From the NCBI GenBank assembly GCA_030062745.1, contig CP099842.1:12250095-12314094 (forward strand): a DNA stretch of 64,000 nt. The letters run 5' to 3'. Below the pieces are notes generated by a model that was not told where the DNA came from, ran no database searches, and was given only the letters and a program-made list of their open reading frames with translations. Position numbers and translations under genes: made by a program. The stretch comes from Capitulum mitella (taxonomy: Eukaryota; Arthropoda; Thecostraca; Pollicipedomorpha; Pollicipedidae). The first letter of the stretch is position 1, and every line of letters starts with the position of its first letter. This document shows positions 1-12,465 of this stretch, piece by piece.

Positions 1-260
1 TCGATAAGTTTAGACGGTGCTAGTGACGCCAGTAAGGTTTGGGTGGTGCCAGTGGATTCTGTTAAGTTAGATGGGGCCAGTAACGTCATTAAGGTTTTGG
101 TTGGAACCGAAACGTCAGTGGCATGCAGGCGGCGCCAGTGAAGAAAATAGTGTTTAGATGGCTTTTGCAACGCCAGTGAGGTGCAGGCGGCGCCAGCGTG
201 ACGCCAGTAAGGCTTATCGGCACCAGTGACGCTAGTAAGGTTAAGGTGGCACAGCGCAGG
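1..260. repeat. degenerate tandem repeat (GCCAGTRACGCCAGTAAGGT-like)
   Basis: The window opens inside an array. The words GCCAGT, ACGCCAGTAAGG, AAGGTT and GGTGGC recur at irregular 20-35 bp spacing until about 250. Copies are strongly diverged. The left boundary is outside the window. There is no coding signal. Confidence 0.6.
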
Positions 261-1669
261 GGCCGGCTCAAAGCCTGCCGTCACCGTCTGCCAGCTCATC
301 CTGTCTTAACAGGCCGTCTCCCGCGGCTCGGCCGGCGGTTATAATCGCGAACGAGCTTCGGTTTGCATACGCGATCGCCATGAATTCATAAGGCCGGGCC
401 GTTATACGCGGAAGGACTCTGGCGACCGCAGCTGGGCCTACCGTCTGTCGTAAACTGGCCGGTGCTGGCCGCTGCCGAGTCTGCGTGTGCCACTTGAACA
501 GCATTCGCGTGCTGCGTGCGCATTAAGTCGCATTTGTAGCCGTGCATGCGGAACGATAAATCATTGACCGGCTGTGTTTACTTTAAGTCTGGGAGCTGCG
601 AGTAAGCCCCTTTGGTCGGCTACGTGCGTACACGCACGTGCCGCTATGTGTCAAAAGTTAGCGAGGCTAGGTGGTTTCTCGGGTAATGGTCTCGTTTTAA
701 GCAGTGGGTGACTACATTTACTACCACAACAATCGGCGGTCCAAGTGTTAGGGAATTCCATTTAGGCCTCGAGTTTTGGAAGTGTGAACATCTGAGAATT
801 AAACATACTTTAATTTGCGTTGCGGTCGCAGAGTTCTAAGATGTCTTCGTTGCCTATATTGCAATGAAACCTGGTATCAGAGTTTCCTGCAATACTTGGG
901 AGCTGGATTTATTGTTTTCCATCGTAGTCAAGTTTACGGAGCCGAAAGGGTGTGAAAATAAATTTTCATCAAACTTATCTGAAAAGGCCGGTAGGCCTTG
1001 TGAGGCATGCCATGGACTTGCTAATTTTTCATCGCCGGGAATTTAGTTTGAGAGCAGTGACCGATAAAAGCTTTGTTTTGTCGCATCAGTGACGTAAAAA
1101 CTTTCTCGTAGATACACAAATTACGGTTACGAGTTACATACGAGTTACGGCACACGAGCATATATGCCAAGCACATTATTCAGTTTTCTGCTCGCTCCTC
1201 CATCATTTCGAGTCAGTGCCGTGGCCCACTTATTTCGTCACAAATGTGGGGTACATCATGAAAACTTCGACTCTGGACATGGTCGTTGGCCCAACCAAAG
1301 TATGGATATGCCTTTCTTGTTGATGCCAAGTGAAGGCGGATACACTGTAAAGTTTCCTTTGACTCGGGCAACTGGGGCCATTTTTCCCATAATTTTCTGA
1401 ACATCATTTTTCTGAGAAGGAAAGGGAAAAATATCGGCCTCCGCTATAAAGCGTATTGACAAACAGACGGTGTCGAAGACATGGTAATGCTATTTCTACC
1501 TGCAGACTCGTATACATCGATCATGATTCCGTGATACACCTATCACTGATTAAATGCCTCTCATTGATCGGCCATGTATCGGAAATTCATTGAGCATTTA
1601 TACCAGGCTTGCCGCAGCGAGTTCAGACAACGCAATCAAATCACAAGAACTGAAATGGTCTACAGCTAA

Positions 1670-1670
<1 letters not shown>
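261..1670. other. no gene seen
   Basis: About 1.4 kb with mixed composition. Short ORFs near 864-1046 and 1164-1400 lack domain similarity, codon bias or splice context. I see no repeat structure here. Confidence 0.5.

Positions 1671-1674
<4 letters not shown>

Positions 1675-1704
<30 letters not shown>
1675..1704. repeat. (GA)n microsatellite
   Basis: About 15 uninterrupted GA units. Any ORF crossing it (RERERE / LSLSLS) is a by-product. Confidence 0.95.
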
Positions 1705-1705
<1 letters not shown>

Positions 1706-1799
1706 CCAATGCTATGTAGATCCGCGGGACAGTCTATGCCGTGAGAGGCCTGGATGGGCGCGGGAACATTAATCTTCAGCCGACACCCCGTTGATTGGT

Positions 1800-2130
1800 C
1801 ATTCATTGGCGGCGTTCTTGTGACGGGCCCCGGGGCCGAGCGCCGGCTGCCGCCTCTTGAGCCAGTCGAGGCCCGTGCCGCTGGTGACGGTGGACCATCC
1901 GTCATCGGACCGGCGCCGGCCGGCAGCTGTAACCGGCCGCCGGTGCCATGAGGATCGATCTGGCGGGCACGAGATTAGGCAGGCTAGCCCGCTTAAGCTC
2001 CAGTGCGCAGCCCAGGGCACACAGCAGGGGTGTCAGTCCGGCTCGGGTTACATCTCGTGTCCGTGCACATGTTCGAGGCTTCCGCAGCCTCTGTGAGGGG
2101 CTGCCGGTGCCTTTCCCGGAGCCCTTAATT
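1800..2130. other. GC-rich island, possible exon on minus strand
   Basis: A GC-rich, CpG-rich block flanked by AT-rich DNA. On the minus strand an open frame (2138-1902) contains the phrase RAGLTPLLCALGCALELKR, loosely reminiscent of an ankyrin-type helix. It follows a fair acceptor (CCCCTCACAG near 2091). No donor or second repeat was found, so this is not called as a gene. Confidence 0.2.
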
Positions 2131-3081
2131 AGCTTCAAAGAATTCCCGACGTCCGGCGGTCAGCCATAATTGCCTAATTATAGTTGGAGAACGTCACTAG
2201 TTTTTTGGACTCTGCCATAGTTTTGATAAGGGAAAATCTAATTTTCCCGAGCTTCCGATTTTTTACAAACACTTCCGTGGCCGGGGGCTCAGCGGAAAAC
2301 TCTGACTCGTGTCTACGCCGAACATAATTCGAGGCTTCTCAATCTTCGAATTTAGCGAACGAATACCCGCACGATGCGACACGCACTTTCCAGAACGATT
2401 CCACCATCTAATGGTACCAGATGAAGAAGCACCATGTTGATAAAGACGTAAAACCATTCACCTAATAATGCAACTGATAACTGCGTTTGGTTCGATTTGT
2501 CGATCGATTTGGGTTCCTGCATGAATTATCACTGCCATTCACCGCGGCCAAATTCACTTTGACACACTAAGTTTTATAGTAATTAAAAAACTGGAACAGA
2601 CACACAGGCACAGAACGGACTGGCGCTGGATGTTTGCCATATTCAATCTTGTCTGACATCGTTCGTGGCTTTTCGGTCCATGTACTTCGGTAAGTTATGC
2701 TTGTCACCTGATATTGCTCTCAATCAACTGGCATCATTCCTCAAAAGCACCGCGCTTCTGAACAAATATCTTATTCGAGCGTATCGATATTTCGGTGTAA
2801 CGTTGGTGAGAGTTTCGGTCTTTGAATCGTAGACGATCTAATTTTGCCTTTTAGATCCTATTATCATGGAACTGTCTCAGTCTATACTCAGCCTTCATTC
2901 GATCATCTGCAGCAAAGATCCGCTTCAGTGGTATCCAAAAGTCTTTATTGTGGGGTATTCAACGAAGCCTTTGCTGGATGGAGAGCACCAAAACAATAAC
3001 ATGCTGCGATGAAGAAACAGTTCCATTGCATTTTTCATGCAAATGGAGAAATACTCTTCGGCTAATTTGTCATCGTGATAA
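2131..3081. other. no gene seen
   Basis: Ordinary intergenic or intronic sequence. One GTAAGT (near 2692, + strand) has no convincing exon in front of it. Confidence 0.5.
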
Positions 3082-5392
3082 TTAACACTCGCACGGGTGG
3101 CCGGTCAAATATATCGCGCTCGGGTGAGTTGGGGGTCAATTTGACCCCTCTAAGACCTCAAAAACTAACCAGGATAGATCGACCAAATTTTCAGAGTTGA
3201 TGAAACCCTGGGGGAACTTTCGTGTAGAAGTTGGATGTTTATAAAGCGTGATCTTCAAGGTCAAATGAGGTCAACGAGGGTTTAGTTCGGTGAGACTCGC
3301 CAGACTTTTGCTTGAACCGCGAAAACTGTTGGTCACAATGCTAAAATGCATATGGGCTCATTTTTGTGGCGTACACAAAGCTGCAATAGAGAGTATTTAA
3401 TCTAGGATGCTTGAATCAGTACTTATGCTTAAATTTATACTCCAGTTCAACTTCAGTCTTGTGAATATAATTTTACGAAGTGTCAAATACCTTGTTTTGT
3501 GGTCTTTTGGGGTACATTTTGGCGCTGAATTCGAATTTTCGCCCGGAATTATCTTACATGTCACGTTTCGGCCACACATGGCCGAAATTCGGCACTTGAA
3601 TCAGGCATTGAACAAGAAACTGGCGGCGTTTCATTGTGCGGCCTCTGCAGAAAAGAGGTACGTGCGAGCATATTTTTGGTCACTGTCCGTGGCCTAACCT
3701 GATATCAACTTAACCCTATTCCCGGCAGGGGGGGGGGCGGAATCCGCCCCCCCTCGGGTTTTTTGCTTGCCAATTCCAGGCGTTTTAACGCAGCTTCACG
3801 AAACTTGGTGACTTTTCCTAGCTATTCCTTCTACGCGCTGTGACAAAATTTCAAAATTCTATTTTGCTCAGGGGCGGAGCCAGGCAACGTTTTTGGGAGG
3901 CACCTCAGGTCATTTTTGGCCATGTTGAGGGTAAAAGGAAAATGTCTGCCAAAACAGAATTTTTAAGATAGAACTTAAAACTTTATATAAATGTATAGCT
4001 AAATAGTTGGGCAATGTGCATATGTAATTTTGTTTATCTGAGGTCACTTTACAAGGTGAGGTCAAGGTCAAAAGTCAAAATTTGTTTTTTCGCAATAATT
4101 TCGGCGCCGTTCTTTCAAATATCAAACCCGGAATATATATGACGTAGAGAGGCGCCCTCTACTTGTGTAGCAAGTTTCAGCTTGATATCAGGTCGGGTCA
4201 CGGAGATATGACCTAAAATGTCAGTACGCGTACCCTATATCGCAAAAGCCAAAAAATGAATTTTTTGGAATAGAGTGAATTCAATCGATTAAAAACGTTT
4301 ACAGATAATATTGAATACACACGACATCATTCCAAGTGACCCCAAGGTCACTGGAGGTCATGTAAGGTCAAAGGTCACAAGTTGATCTGAAGAACGTGTG
4401 ACCACGACAGTTCCCCCTTTTTTATGTCCCTGGCACCGCCTATGCTAACATTATACAAACATTGTAATGCGATTTGTACTTCTTTAGCATAACATGACTA
4501 ACAGAAGCTAAAAAAGTGTTTTGGCCTCTTTTGTTCATTCCGTTATTAGAAAACTAATCCCCCTATTTTTGAAACCCTGTGAACGCCCATGAATTTTCTC
4601 AAAATTTCAGATTTGGGGACCCATGGTAAAAGCCCTATCTATAATCTCTCGATTCATGCCAGTTTCATCGAAATCGGTCCATAAACAACGGAGTTATAAG
4701 AAGTCCAAAAGTACCCCCCATTTTGACATTTTTGCCCCTCTGTATCCACAAATTTCAAAATTTTGAAAATTTCTTTTTATAAAAATGTAGTTCACGTCAC
4801 GGCAAATCGATTGCCGTTTGTTGCGATGAAATCGGACAAGTAGTTCTCGAGATCTCAGGGGGGGCCGAATCCGCCCCCCCCCCTGCCGGGAATCGGCTAT
4901 ACCGTCTAGCCCTCCGGGAATAGGGTTAAAACATGCTCTTTTTGGCTCGAGCTATATCATGTTTTTAACGACGAAGAAAACGCTAAATGACACCAAATGA
5001 GCCATATACCTTTTTAAAAGCAGGAATGTCCTCTCAGGACAATCTCAAAGGATTCCTGAATCTCAAAACAGACATCACCGACGTATACAATACAAAATAA
5101 ATGGGCATCGCGGCTATGTGAAAGGTGAAAAGAATAGCAAAAAGGTCCTGCCAGCCGAGCCGAGGTGATTAAGGTGAGTTGGATTGTTTCAGAATTTTAC
5201 AACTGCTTGATTTTTCTGAAAAGTTTGCACAAACAATGCCAATTTTATTATCATTTTATCTTATTTCTAAGTGTACCAGCCTTTTCAATGCACTACTTTC
5301 AGTGACAGATACACATCGGCACGAAACGTAAAAGGATCAACGACTTAATCAGCTGCCCGCCCGTGCCATTATGGCGCATTAAATTTACACAT
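3082..5392. mobile_element. TTAA element family H, interrupted by element F1
   Basis: It begins TTAACACTCGCACGGGTGG at 3082. A plausible inverted end lies at 5389-5392 (reverse complement TTAATGCGCC...GCACGGGCGG). If element F1 (3710-4929) is removed, the host element is about 1.1 kb, like the other TTAA families here. It contains a short palindrome GGGGTCAATTTGACCCC near 3133 and several AGGTCA half-sites. Only one copy is visible, so the right boundary is tentative. Confidence 0.45.
3710..4929 (+). mobile_element. TTAA-flanked MITE, family F, copy F1 (complete)
   Basis: This is a 1.22-kb element with exact TTAA at both ends (3710-3713, 4926-4929) and inverted ends starting TTAACCCTATTCCCGG. 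A second, inner inverted block near both ends reads CCGAATCCGCCCCCCC / GGGGGGGCGGAATC. TTAA target duplication and terminal CCC/GGG are hallmarks of the piggyBac superfamily. No transposase frame is present, so it is non-autonomous. AGGTCA half-sites cluster at 4050-4075 and 4328-4380. Homologous copies are F2 and F3. Confidence 0.8.
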
Positions 5393-5588
5393 GGCGCATA
5401 AAATCCAATCATGTTTGCATGACATGGAAACAGAGCTTACCGTCTCGTATATTGCACTTATTCGATCTCAGTAAAAGAATCACTGATAATCCGATTACAT
5501 GATTCGCATCTTTATATCCATTACTGGTCATTAATCATCTTACGCAAAACGACACGCTTCATGAAACTCAAGAAGTAATGCATGGGCT

Positions 5589-6760
5589 TTAACACGCTTA
5601 AAGGAAAGGGGTCTTTTTGTGCCCCCCCCCCCCACCTGTTTTTCTTAAGAATCTCAAGAACGGATCGGAGCTGGTCGCTGCTACTTTGTGACATGTATGG
5701 CAATTCAATAACTTGTCGATTGACGCAGAAAAATCGGAAATCGTTTGAAAATTTTTGAAGTTTCAAGCATTTGAAGTCAAGCAAACATAAGGAAAATAAC
5801 GGTTGACGCTGACAAATGGGAACTTTGTGAAAGGACTAGCGTTCTACATAAGATTGCTGTTTGAGCACAATCATGCAACGTCATTCGGGCATAAGTGATG
5901 GATGTACCAAGACTAAGGCCAGGGTCAATAAGGGTCAAGATCATCAAAGGTCAAGGTCAAACAGCTTGTGACCTGATCCAGAGTTGCTTCGCAGCATGTC
6001 CGTTTGTATAAAATGCGCATTCAGAGATCCTAATAAAACACGTGTGCGCACACTGATATGCTTAAATATACCAGGATCAGTGAAAGTCAAGGTCGTCAGA
6101 TGTCAAGGCCAAATATCTCGTGACCTGGTCCAGATTTCCTTTGCGACATGCCGATTTGTATGCAATATGCGTTTAAAGATCCTTTTAAAAACACGCTAAG
6201 CACATTCGTACTCATATGTATATACATATATACATATACATACGCACATAAATATAAACGCTGAAAGTGATCAAATGTACCGATGCTGGCTACCTTCACT
6301 GAAAAGACGCGAAAAATGTCTGTTGCGCCCTCATTTACTCTCAAACTAACCTGTGTTGTTCGAAATTTGATCTGCAAAAAATGAAAAACGACGGCATAGG
6401 TCAATGGCCTGACATGACCTCGACTCAAAACCCTCAGTGAAGACGTCACATGAATGGAAGTTGTCGTATTCCACGTCTTAACGCTCAAACAAACACGCTT
6501 TCCCGTTGCGTTCGAAAAGTTGTACGAAATGGCCTGTACGGGCAGAGAAGGTGTCCAAAATTGACCTTTTCGACCCCATCTGGCCTTGAAGATATTGATC
6601 TAGGGTCATAAAGAATTGCATACAATGTGAATCGTTATGACCCTACCCTGTCCACAAAATTCCATATCTCGCTCTTTCTGTCTCCGAGATCGGAGGGGGT
6701 CCTTTTGGACCACCTTCCAGTGCGCGTTAGCGCGAAACCTCCTTCCATTGCTCGGGTTAA
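5589..6760 (+). mobile_element. TTAA-flanked MITE, family E, copy E1
   Basis: It starts TTAACACGC at 5589 and ends GGGTTAA at 6757-6760, about 1.17 kb. It aligns along its whole length with E3 (42844-43898) and, inverted, E2 (30428-31962). Shared landmarks are ACCTGTTTTTCTT near the start, a doubled GACCTGRTCCAGA-TTGC block, and CCGAGATCGGAGGGG near the end. No coding capacity. Its final TTAA is also the first TTAA of D1. Confidence 0.75.
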
Positions 6761-7907
6761 TCCGTCCCCGACTGGGAGATGGGCGGTTGACCGTCCCCCT
6801 GAGGTTTTTCCAAGATTGCAAGAGAACGAACATGTGCAGCGCCACGAAACTTTGGGCACCTTTTGCTTGATCCTCTTTACACCTTGTATCAAGTTTTTGA
6901 CCTCAGGTCAAGTAAGATATCTGACCTAGGGCAGATCAAGTGGACCTATGTCAAAAAAGTTTAGCGCCCTGCAACTTTTTTGCAAAATATGCAAAACAAT
7001 AAAGCTTTCACGGGCAAGACACTGATAAATGCAAAACATCCACCATCTTCATTTTTTGGAAACATTCGAGTCATTGGCCAAAAGTCGAACCCGTTTCCAA
7101 CACATGTCGCCGTTTTTTCGAACTTTTGGCAGGGTTTTTATACAACAGTCTGAGTGTGGGGGGATCCGGAAACCCACTCTCCATCAACAGACAAAGTTTC
7201 AATGACCTCCGACCACTGACCTGAGATCAGGTAACGAATAACTGTTATGACTCAAAATGCACTGCCATCAAAATTGGCGAGGAATGACTCAGATTGGGTA
7301 GAAAATGGCCGGACTGGCTCGTACAGTTGTGAATAATACCAGCGACTTCAAAAAGTTGCAAAAGCTGTAAATTTTGGAAGTACACAGGCCCTCGCGAATA
7401 AAGTCCAACCAGTGGTGTAAATTGACAACCACTGAATTTTCTCAAGATTTAAGCACGATAAACCATAACATAAACCACTAGAATCAAGGAACAACACTTG
7501 GAAAGACATATTTCTCGAAAATAAAGGAACGCTAAAATTAGTTCCCTTTATTTCCACATCGCGTTCGCCTATGGCACCCGTCGTTCAGCGGTGCGAAAAT
7601 CGTCGTGTGTTTAACTCAATGTTCCCGCGTATATATTACACAAATCAGAGAAATTGGACATCTATCGGCATCAGCGGACTTTGACCTGTTCCTTGGTGCC
7701 TTTATCTAGATTTTATTAATCAAATGGCTTACAGATTATTCAAAACTAAAGATGAGCTCAGTTTCGATATCAACTTGTCACGAACTTTCCAACGGTGTGC
7801 TTATTTTTACCGTGCGACCAACTGTTCGTGAGCTAGAGGGGGATGGTCAACCGCCCCCACCCCAGTCGGCCGTGCATGGCGTCAACCGACAGTTGGGCCC
7901 GGGCTAA
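6757..7907 (+). mobile_element. TTAA-flanked MITE, family D, copy D1
   Basis: The left end is TTAATCCGTCCCCGACTGGG followed by GGTTGACCGTCCCCCT. The right end is its inverse (GGGGGATGGTCAACC, CCCCAGTCGG), closing at CTAA 7904-7907, a decayed TTAA. About 1.15 kb. It aligns with D2 (59585-60808), D3 (inverted, 22683-23988) and, partly, D4. The ORF that starts at 7843 begins inside this terminal repeat, which argues against it being a gene. Confidence 0.75.
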
Positions 7908-9685
7908 TCAGTACCTTCGTGTATGTTCAGATGATAATAAGATGGATGTTCCCAGTTTTCTGGATTGCCAGTTTGTTTGCCCTTGGACACTGGATTATAG
8001 GATAGTTTTGAATTGGGGTCAGCATACTATGTATGGCGTTCGTCACATCCGCGGCCGGAGCGTCGCATATGAAACCCCAAGCCGCGCGATGTTCCAGCAG
8101 ATACTGTATTCAGTGCAATGCGGAATGCAACCAAAACCAAAGGTGACGCCAGAACCCTCGGGCCCATGGCCACTCGGGGATCACATTGACGAGAAAGTGG
8201 TGACAATGCATACGCCACAAAACTACACTGTGGATGCTAGTTGTGAAAGTGCACCAGGACTTATGAAGAAGCGTACAAGTATAATAACTCAAGGATGGTT
8301 GCCTGATTTTTTTCTCACGTTAAGATCTCGTTTAGACTAATGTTGGATTACATAAACCAGTAATTTTCGAGCGGAGGAATGCATAAATTTGATGTTTATT
8401 AACTGTGGTGTGTTGCCTCGTTCTTCTGTTGCGCTTTGCATTTTGCTTGTAAAAAATGCAAACCCAATAAATTAAAATGCAGGATCATTTATGTTTAGGT
8501 CCTCCTTACAATTTGCTGGAAATTTGGGCTGCGGGCCGATGTGGGCTTTTCTGGATGGATAATTTATGCGGGGCGGCATTGGGTTTTCAGATCTAACTTT
8601 AGGGGCAGGACAGGTTTCCACACTCCCTAAAACTGCCAGCTCTTATTCCAAGCAGTGATAGTAATTTACGATGACTTGTTGAGTATTGTCGTACGGTGAC
8701 GCGGAACGCAGATGTAAACTTGGGAAACCACATTGTTTTACAACAGTTATGGCCAAGGCAATGGAGTTCCATGCCAGCAATTTTATAGCAGGTACCGATA
8801 GGTGCCATCAAACAGTCCGGAAACGACCGCTGAGGAGGACGAACTGCATCGCGCAAAATGTAGCAATAACGCCGGAATGTCGATACTTCCGGCGAGTTTA
8901 TTCATCGCAAACCGAAAATCTCTCGGCGCGGCGCCGCGTCCGGCACCAGAATTCCGCCATAAATTGCGCTGTAACTCCGGCTGTCTGTGCGGGGACCGTC
9001 AATTTTGGAGACTTATTGGTGGCGGTCGCCGCGCGATCGTCGGCGCGGCTGTCGCCGGGTCACGCACACGCGCCGGCGGCCATTGATTGCGGCCTCGCGG
9101 CGCCGGCGACCCGGTGCTAATCCCCCCTGGCCGGACGGACGGAAGGGGGGGGGGGGCTCCATCAGTCAGTGGTGACCAATCAGCACGGACGCGGCTCCGA
9201 CGAGGCAGGAACAGCTGGCTCATCAAGCTGTGGCCATTCTCGCGCTACGTCCGCTCGTGGGAGAATGGTCCACCGGGGGCGTCGTCCGTGCCTGCATGTT
9301 GGGTGACATACGGAAAGATGTGCTGGATAGCATGCGCAGACTGTCGCTATTCAGAAAGCCTTGAAATGTTTTTGGGACCCAATTCGTATCTGCTTTGTGT
9401 AGCATGACATGGAAATAATGTCTGGTGCAATGCGTTTTTATGGTGATGATATATAATGGCATATGTTGATGATGCGATGTATTGCTCTGTAACACGTTGC
9501 AATTCATCCACTACAACATGGCTGTTAACGGGCCAAAGTCACGAGTTAATGGGCTCGTTGAAATTGGATGGATCACTTGCGTAAAACATACAGCACCCCA
9601 CTCCCCCACACACCAACGTCTATGAAAGCAATGAAGGCAAGCAATGACGTACTGGTGTAGATATGTGTGACTGGACTTGTCTCAG
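7908..9685. other. no gene identified; GC-rich island 8860-9230
   Basis: The first kilobase is ordinary. 8860-9230 is GC- and CpG-rich, with a CCAAT box (GACCAATCAGC near 9175). It could be a promoter or exon region, but no frame shows a domain, and both strands are open because of composition. Confidence 0.35.
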
Positions 9686-12314
9686 TTAACGTCTGACCTC
9701 TCGTTTAAAACCGGTCAGTGAACTGTTTCTAACTCCTGGTGACAGATCTTTAAACGCAGTTACAGTGCGATAAAAAAAGGGCCGTCTCCCTGGCTCAGAC
9801 TTGATACTTAGGAGATACAGGTCTGAGTCACCTCTCGTGCGTTCGCGGCGTTCACCGCTTATGGATGTTTGTTCCGCCAGGATGGGGAGTTCGCCGGTAA
9901 ACATTGCACGTTCCAATTGCCACAGTGCGTGACGTAGACGTAGACGTATATTTGGGTTGTCCACAATGTTGTGGCTATTACGGCCCATCGTAATACAGAT
10001 AAAACAGACGGTGGGAGTCGGAGATGTCAGGCACGCAGCACGCAGGCTCTTGTGTGCAATGATGGCCATACCTCCGTCAGTGCGCGGGACGGCACGCGCA
10101 GCAGGTGGCGTTTTACGGAAGCGGAACGGAACGTTGCGCCGGAACGGAGAGACAGGTCAGCGCGGGAGGCCACCCGCGTCGTATAGTGCGGGCTAGCGGG
10201 ACAGGAAACGCCGCTCCCTCATTTCAGTATGGGATCGGGGATATAAAAATAATCACCGTGTCTGGTGGGTCGCTGGTGCACTTCATCAACAGTGCTGAAT
10301 TCGACAGCCAGGCTACAGGCTCGTCCGAACCGTCCAACGGTTCGGACGAGTCTGTATCAACCTATCCTATCTGTATTATTATTAACCTATCCTATCTGTA
10401 TCAACCGAATCGTCCGAATCGTCCGAACGCAGCACCTTGTGGTTGAGGGTGATAGTCTGGTGCCTCACTGGATCCGCCGATAACCAGCCAAGTTTCTGAC
10501 GCAGGTCCGGTATGCGGTCGATTTTTTTTCGTCCGAAAGCTGCTTTAGTCACGTAGCTGATAATTCTCTGGATCCTAGACAGGTTATTTTGTGCACCATT
10601 GCAGTAAACTGAGATGCAGCACCGGACCTGCGGCAGAATTGAGACAGCGATTAACATGGTGGTAACAATGTGTGGCAGGCAGTGATAGAGATGTGATAGA
10701 CCGGCCAAACTACCGAAACACCGTTTGGTGGCACGTGAAACATGGGAGTTCTGCATGATAGGTTCCCAGCTCTCGAGCTGGCTGCCAGCCAGGAATGCGG
10801 AAGGCGTCATTGATGTCATCATGTTTGCAGCGCCCAATGATGACTCCCGCACCGAAGTTTAAAAGCTTCTGGACGCGACCCATACATTGCTAGTTGTTGC
10901 TCCCATAAATCCCGATGCAGTATCACACAGCAGACATCGGACCGCTGACTGTCGACTGCAGAATGTCAGGGGGAAGACTGGCGAGCATGGTAGGGACCTA
11001 TAAGCATGCCAGTGCACTTACCAACCACGTGATCTATGTGTGGTTCGAGGGACAGAGTTCTGTCCACGACAAGATCTAGATTTTTCGTCCTTTCGGTTCC
11101 TGTGATGACTGTGCCGTTGACCGATAGTGATTTTTTTTTTTTTTTTGGAAGGCCGTGGAGCATCTGGTGCGGACCTAACGCCACGGGCTGAGTTAGTGGA
11201 ATTTAGCTTCATAGAGTTTGGCCTGAACCAATGGCAGAGTGCGGCTTAAGCGGTTTTCACACGTTGAATTAAAACGCGAATGGCGTGTTTTTCTAGTGAC
11301 AGTAATCTCCGTATCGTCCACATTCCGAGTAATTTTGACCTTATTTCCAACGTACAGGCTGATATCGTTCGAGAAGATTGAAAACAGGTGCGGTCCATGA
11401 TTTGGTCCATGATTTGGTCCATGATTTGATGGCGTGAGAGATATGCCATGATTCTCACCTATGGGGTTTCTGAAAGGTTTTTAATTTCGTTTTCCTTGAT
11501 TATTTCGCTGACTGTGAGCTGAGTTTCAGGTCAAGTTATGTTAAGGTTTAGAGGGATTTAGCCGCACATACTGAAAGTGGTCCGACAGATAGCTTTTGAA
11601 CCATATCGATTCAGTTCCACAGGGCTTGAGTTCTTGAATCAATTTGGCGTGGCCCATAACATCAAAACATTTGCTCCAGTCGAAAAGGACCAAGAGAGTT
11701 ATCTCACCGTTGTCCATGGCGTTCAGGATGTGCTCCGTCGCACACCAACGCAGTTTCCGTAGAATGATGTCGCCAAAGACCATGTTGATTGTCCGAAAAA
11801 AAGATGTCTGGTGAAATATGAGAAGACCTAGGTGTGTGCAGGACGCTCAGTTATTTTGGCGAGGCATGGAACTAATGAGGTAGTCCGAAAGGCTGCAGTA
11901 TCTGTAAGTGGACCGGCTGCGTTACAGATCGGTTGGACAACAGATAGTTTCCAAGACTGGGGTAGAATACTCGTCACCAAACTTGTTTACTAGGCATAAC
12001 ATGTGAGATGGCGACGAAGTATTTCTGAAAGAAAGACATGGATAAGTGGTTGTTAAATATCTCGCTTGAAATGAAGCAACCACTGATAAGCCGCCTGCAT
12101 CGCACGCACCGCTGCCATTCATGCTTTCCACGGTACGGCAAAGACCACCGACCGTCACAGGCTGTGCACAGAAACTGCCGGCCACGACACCTGAAAGTTT
12201 GACAGGCAGGTCACTTCTCAGCATGGCGCTGGCTTTAGTTGCGTTAACCAGCGCCGCGGTTTTGTAGCCAATTTGTATGTGATGAAATATGATGATATCT
12301 GCCTCCCATTCCAA
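9686..12314 (-). pseudogene. decayed non-LTR retrotransposon (LINE) ORF2, reverse-transcriptase region
   Basis: Fragments of one RT protein lie in order on the minus strand, in several frames. 12314-11922 carries a CRTVESMNGSGACDAGGLSV block. About 11940-11784 carries FR-x-SLVPCLAKITER. 11783-11541 carries RT motif A, LLVLFDWSKCFDV. Near 11327-11305 the catalytic YADDT is degraded to NVDDT. 11184-10966 carries VNGTVITGTERTKNLDLVVD. 10852-10382 carries the thumb, CCISVYCNGAQNNLSRIQRI with DLRQKLGWLSAD. 10069-9686 carries the C-terminal RRPFFYRTVTAFKDLSP and ends at a stop. This matches Jockey/CR1-like LINE RTs of arthropods. It is dead: frameshifts, a poly-T run at 11131-11146, a 12-bp triplication near 11391-11430, and apparently foreign GC-rich sequence at about 10075-10320. 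No endonuclease domain was found upstream. Confidence 0.85.
10320..10350. repeat. perfect 13-bp-stem hairpin inside the LINE
   Basis: CTCGTCCGAACCG and its exact complement flank a 5-nt loop (TCCAA). It is followed by a near-duplicate of ACCTATCCTATCTGTAT (10361 and 10385) and a CCGAATCGT doublet. It lies where the LINE frame is interrupted. Confidence 0.7.
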
Positions 12315-12465
12315 TACCTGAATTCAGCTGGCTTATTATCATTTACTGACTCAGTCAGACAGGGGAGGAATGTGACTTTAAAGAGGGCTCGGTATTTTCG
12401 ACAAAACGTCTGGAAAGTAATGATTTTCCCTCGAAATATCTCGCTTGAAATGAAGCAACCACTGA
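12055..12465. repeat. exact 32-bp direct repeat bracketing about 350 bp
   Basis: The 32 bases at 12055-12086 recur without a mismatch at 12434-12465. The motif starts AAATATCTCGCTTGAAATGA. The first copy lies in the LINE reading frame (VVASFQARYL on the minus strand). Flanking sequence is not shared. Confidence 0.8.

Noticed and set aside
7843..8340. 165-codon + ORF as a gene
   Set aside because: Its first codons are the inverted terminal repeat of element D1, and the remainder shows no domain or codon bias.
9686..10069. Independent 127-codon gene
   Set aside because: The sequence matches the C-terminal module of LINE ORF2 and lies in line with the RT fragments upstream.
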